Assembly (NCBI GenBank): GCA_028287665.1
Contig: JAQBPF010000344.1
Span: forward strand, 1-5,061
Origin: Deinococcus sp.
GTDB taxonomy: Bacteria; Deinococcota; Deinococci; Deinococcales; Deinococcaceae
Reading direction: 5' to 3'
Length of the DNA stretch: 5,061 bases
The translations under genes and the position numbers were made by a program. Shown here in pieces: positions 4,975-5,061 of this stretch (position 1 is the first letter of the stretch; every line of letters starts with the position of its first letter). Under the pieces are notes generated by a model, which did not search any database, was not told where the DNA came from, and saw nothing but the letters and a program-made list of their open reading frames with translations.

Positions 4975-5061
4975 AACGCCTCAGGTGTGTCTCAGGGAGA
5001 GGCCCTCAATCCCACAGGTGTGTCTCAGGCGCCGAACAAAACGCCACCAGTGTGTCTCAGG
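4975..5061 (+). repeat. Three direct repeats (iterons)
   Basis: Copies of about 22 bp lie at 4975-4996, 5008-5029 and 5040-5061, in the same orientation. All share the 12-bp core GTGTGTCTCAGG. The first two share CAGGTGTGTCTCAGG exactly. The first copy matches the second and the third at 19 of 22 positions each. The period is 33 then 32 bp, about three helical turns, so bound Rep molecules would sit on one face of the DNA. The first two copies contain CAGG twice, 11 bp apart. The third copy ends at the last base of the window, so the array may continue. Confidence 0.88.

Larger units (their letters stand above)
4855..5061. other. Likely plasmid replication origin (left part)
   Basis: The region upstream of rep combines three iterons (4975-5061), an AT-rich patch with an A run (about 4898-4922) that could melt, and a palindrome near the rep start. 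A loose DnaA-box-like TTGTCCACG (4847-4855, two mismatches to TTATCCACA) spans the rep start. AATCCCACA occurs twice (4967-4975, 5008-5016). Iterons beside a rep gene are the classic layout of iteron-controlled origins. The right end is cut by the window, so the real unwinding region and DnaA boxes may lie beyond it. Confidence 0.7.

Noticed and set aside
1..5061. CRISPR array, tRNA or rRNA genes, insertion sequences, toxin-antitoxin genes
   Set aside because: No spacer-repeat pattern, cloverleaf, transposase motif, terminal inverted repeat or toxin-antitoxin pair was seen. The only direct repeats are the iterons.

Overview
The window looks like part of a GC-rich bacterial plasmid or secondary replicon, most likely from Deinococcus or a close relative. 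This assignment is an inference. It rests on a replication initiator of the RepA/RPA type, a DUF305 protein with the Met/Gly-rich N-terminus I associate with Deinococcus, a possible leaderless start at the left edge and the base composition. No database was searched.

Layout. The first 29 bases may hold the start of a leftward gene that leaves the window. Bases 169-773 (+) hold a secreted DUF305 gene that is decayed at its 3' end: one lost base breaks the frame near 668-672, and an in-frame TAG follows at 720-722. Convergent to it is a compact leftward operon, transcribed queF (3074-2610), queD (2610-2200), queE (2203-1511), queC (1501-788). The junctions are TGATG, ATGA and a 9-nt gap. Upstream lies an intergenic stretch (3075-3477) with a candidate promoter, a predicted leader of about 107 nt with three hairpins and a possible anti-Shine-Dalgarno sequence, and three perfect inverted repeats. 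Next comes a leftward replication initiator gene (4854-3478, GTG start). Its upstream region runs to the right edge and holds AT-rich DNA, a CCTGTACAGG palindrome and three direct repeats spaced 33 and 32 bp apart (iterons). This is the likely origin.

How the genes work together. QueD, QueE and QueC turn 7,8-dihydroneopterin triphosphate into preQ0, and QueF reduces preQ0 to preQ1 for insertion into tRNA (queuosine pathway). The GTP cyclohydrolase step (FolE) and the tRNA steps (Tgt, QueA, QueG/QueH) are not in the window. The initiator and iterons would replicate the molecule that carries this operon.

The genes themselves belong to known families. The most interesting unexplained signal is the structured queF leader, which does not look like a preQ1 riboswitch class I recognise. 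The DUF305 gene decay and the placement of the operon beside the origin also deserve attention.
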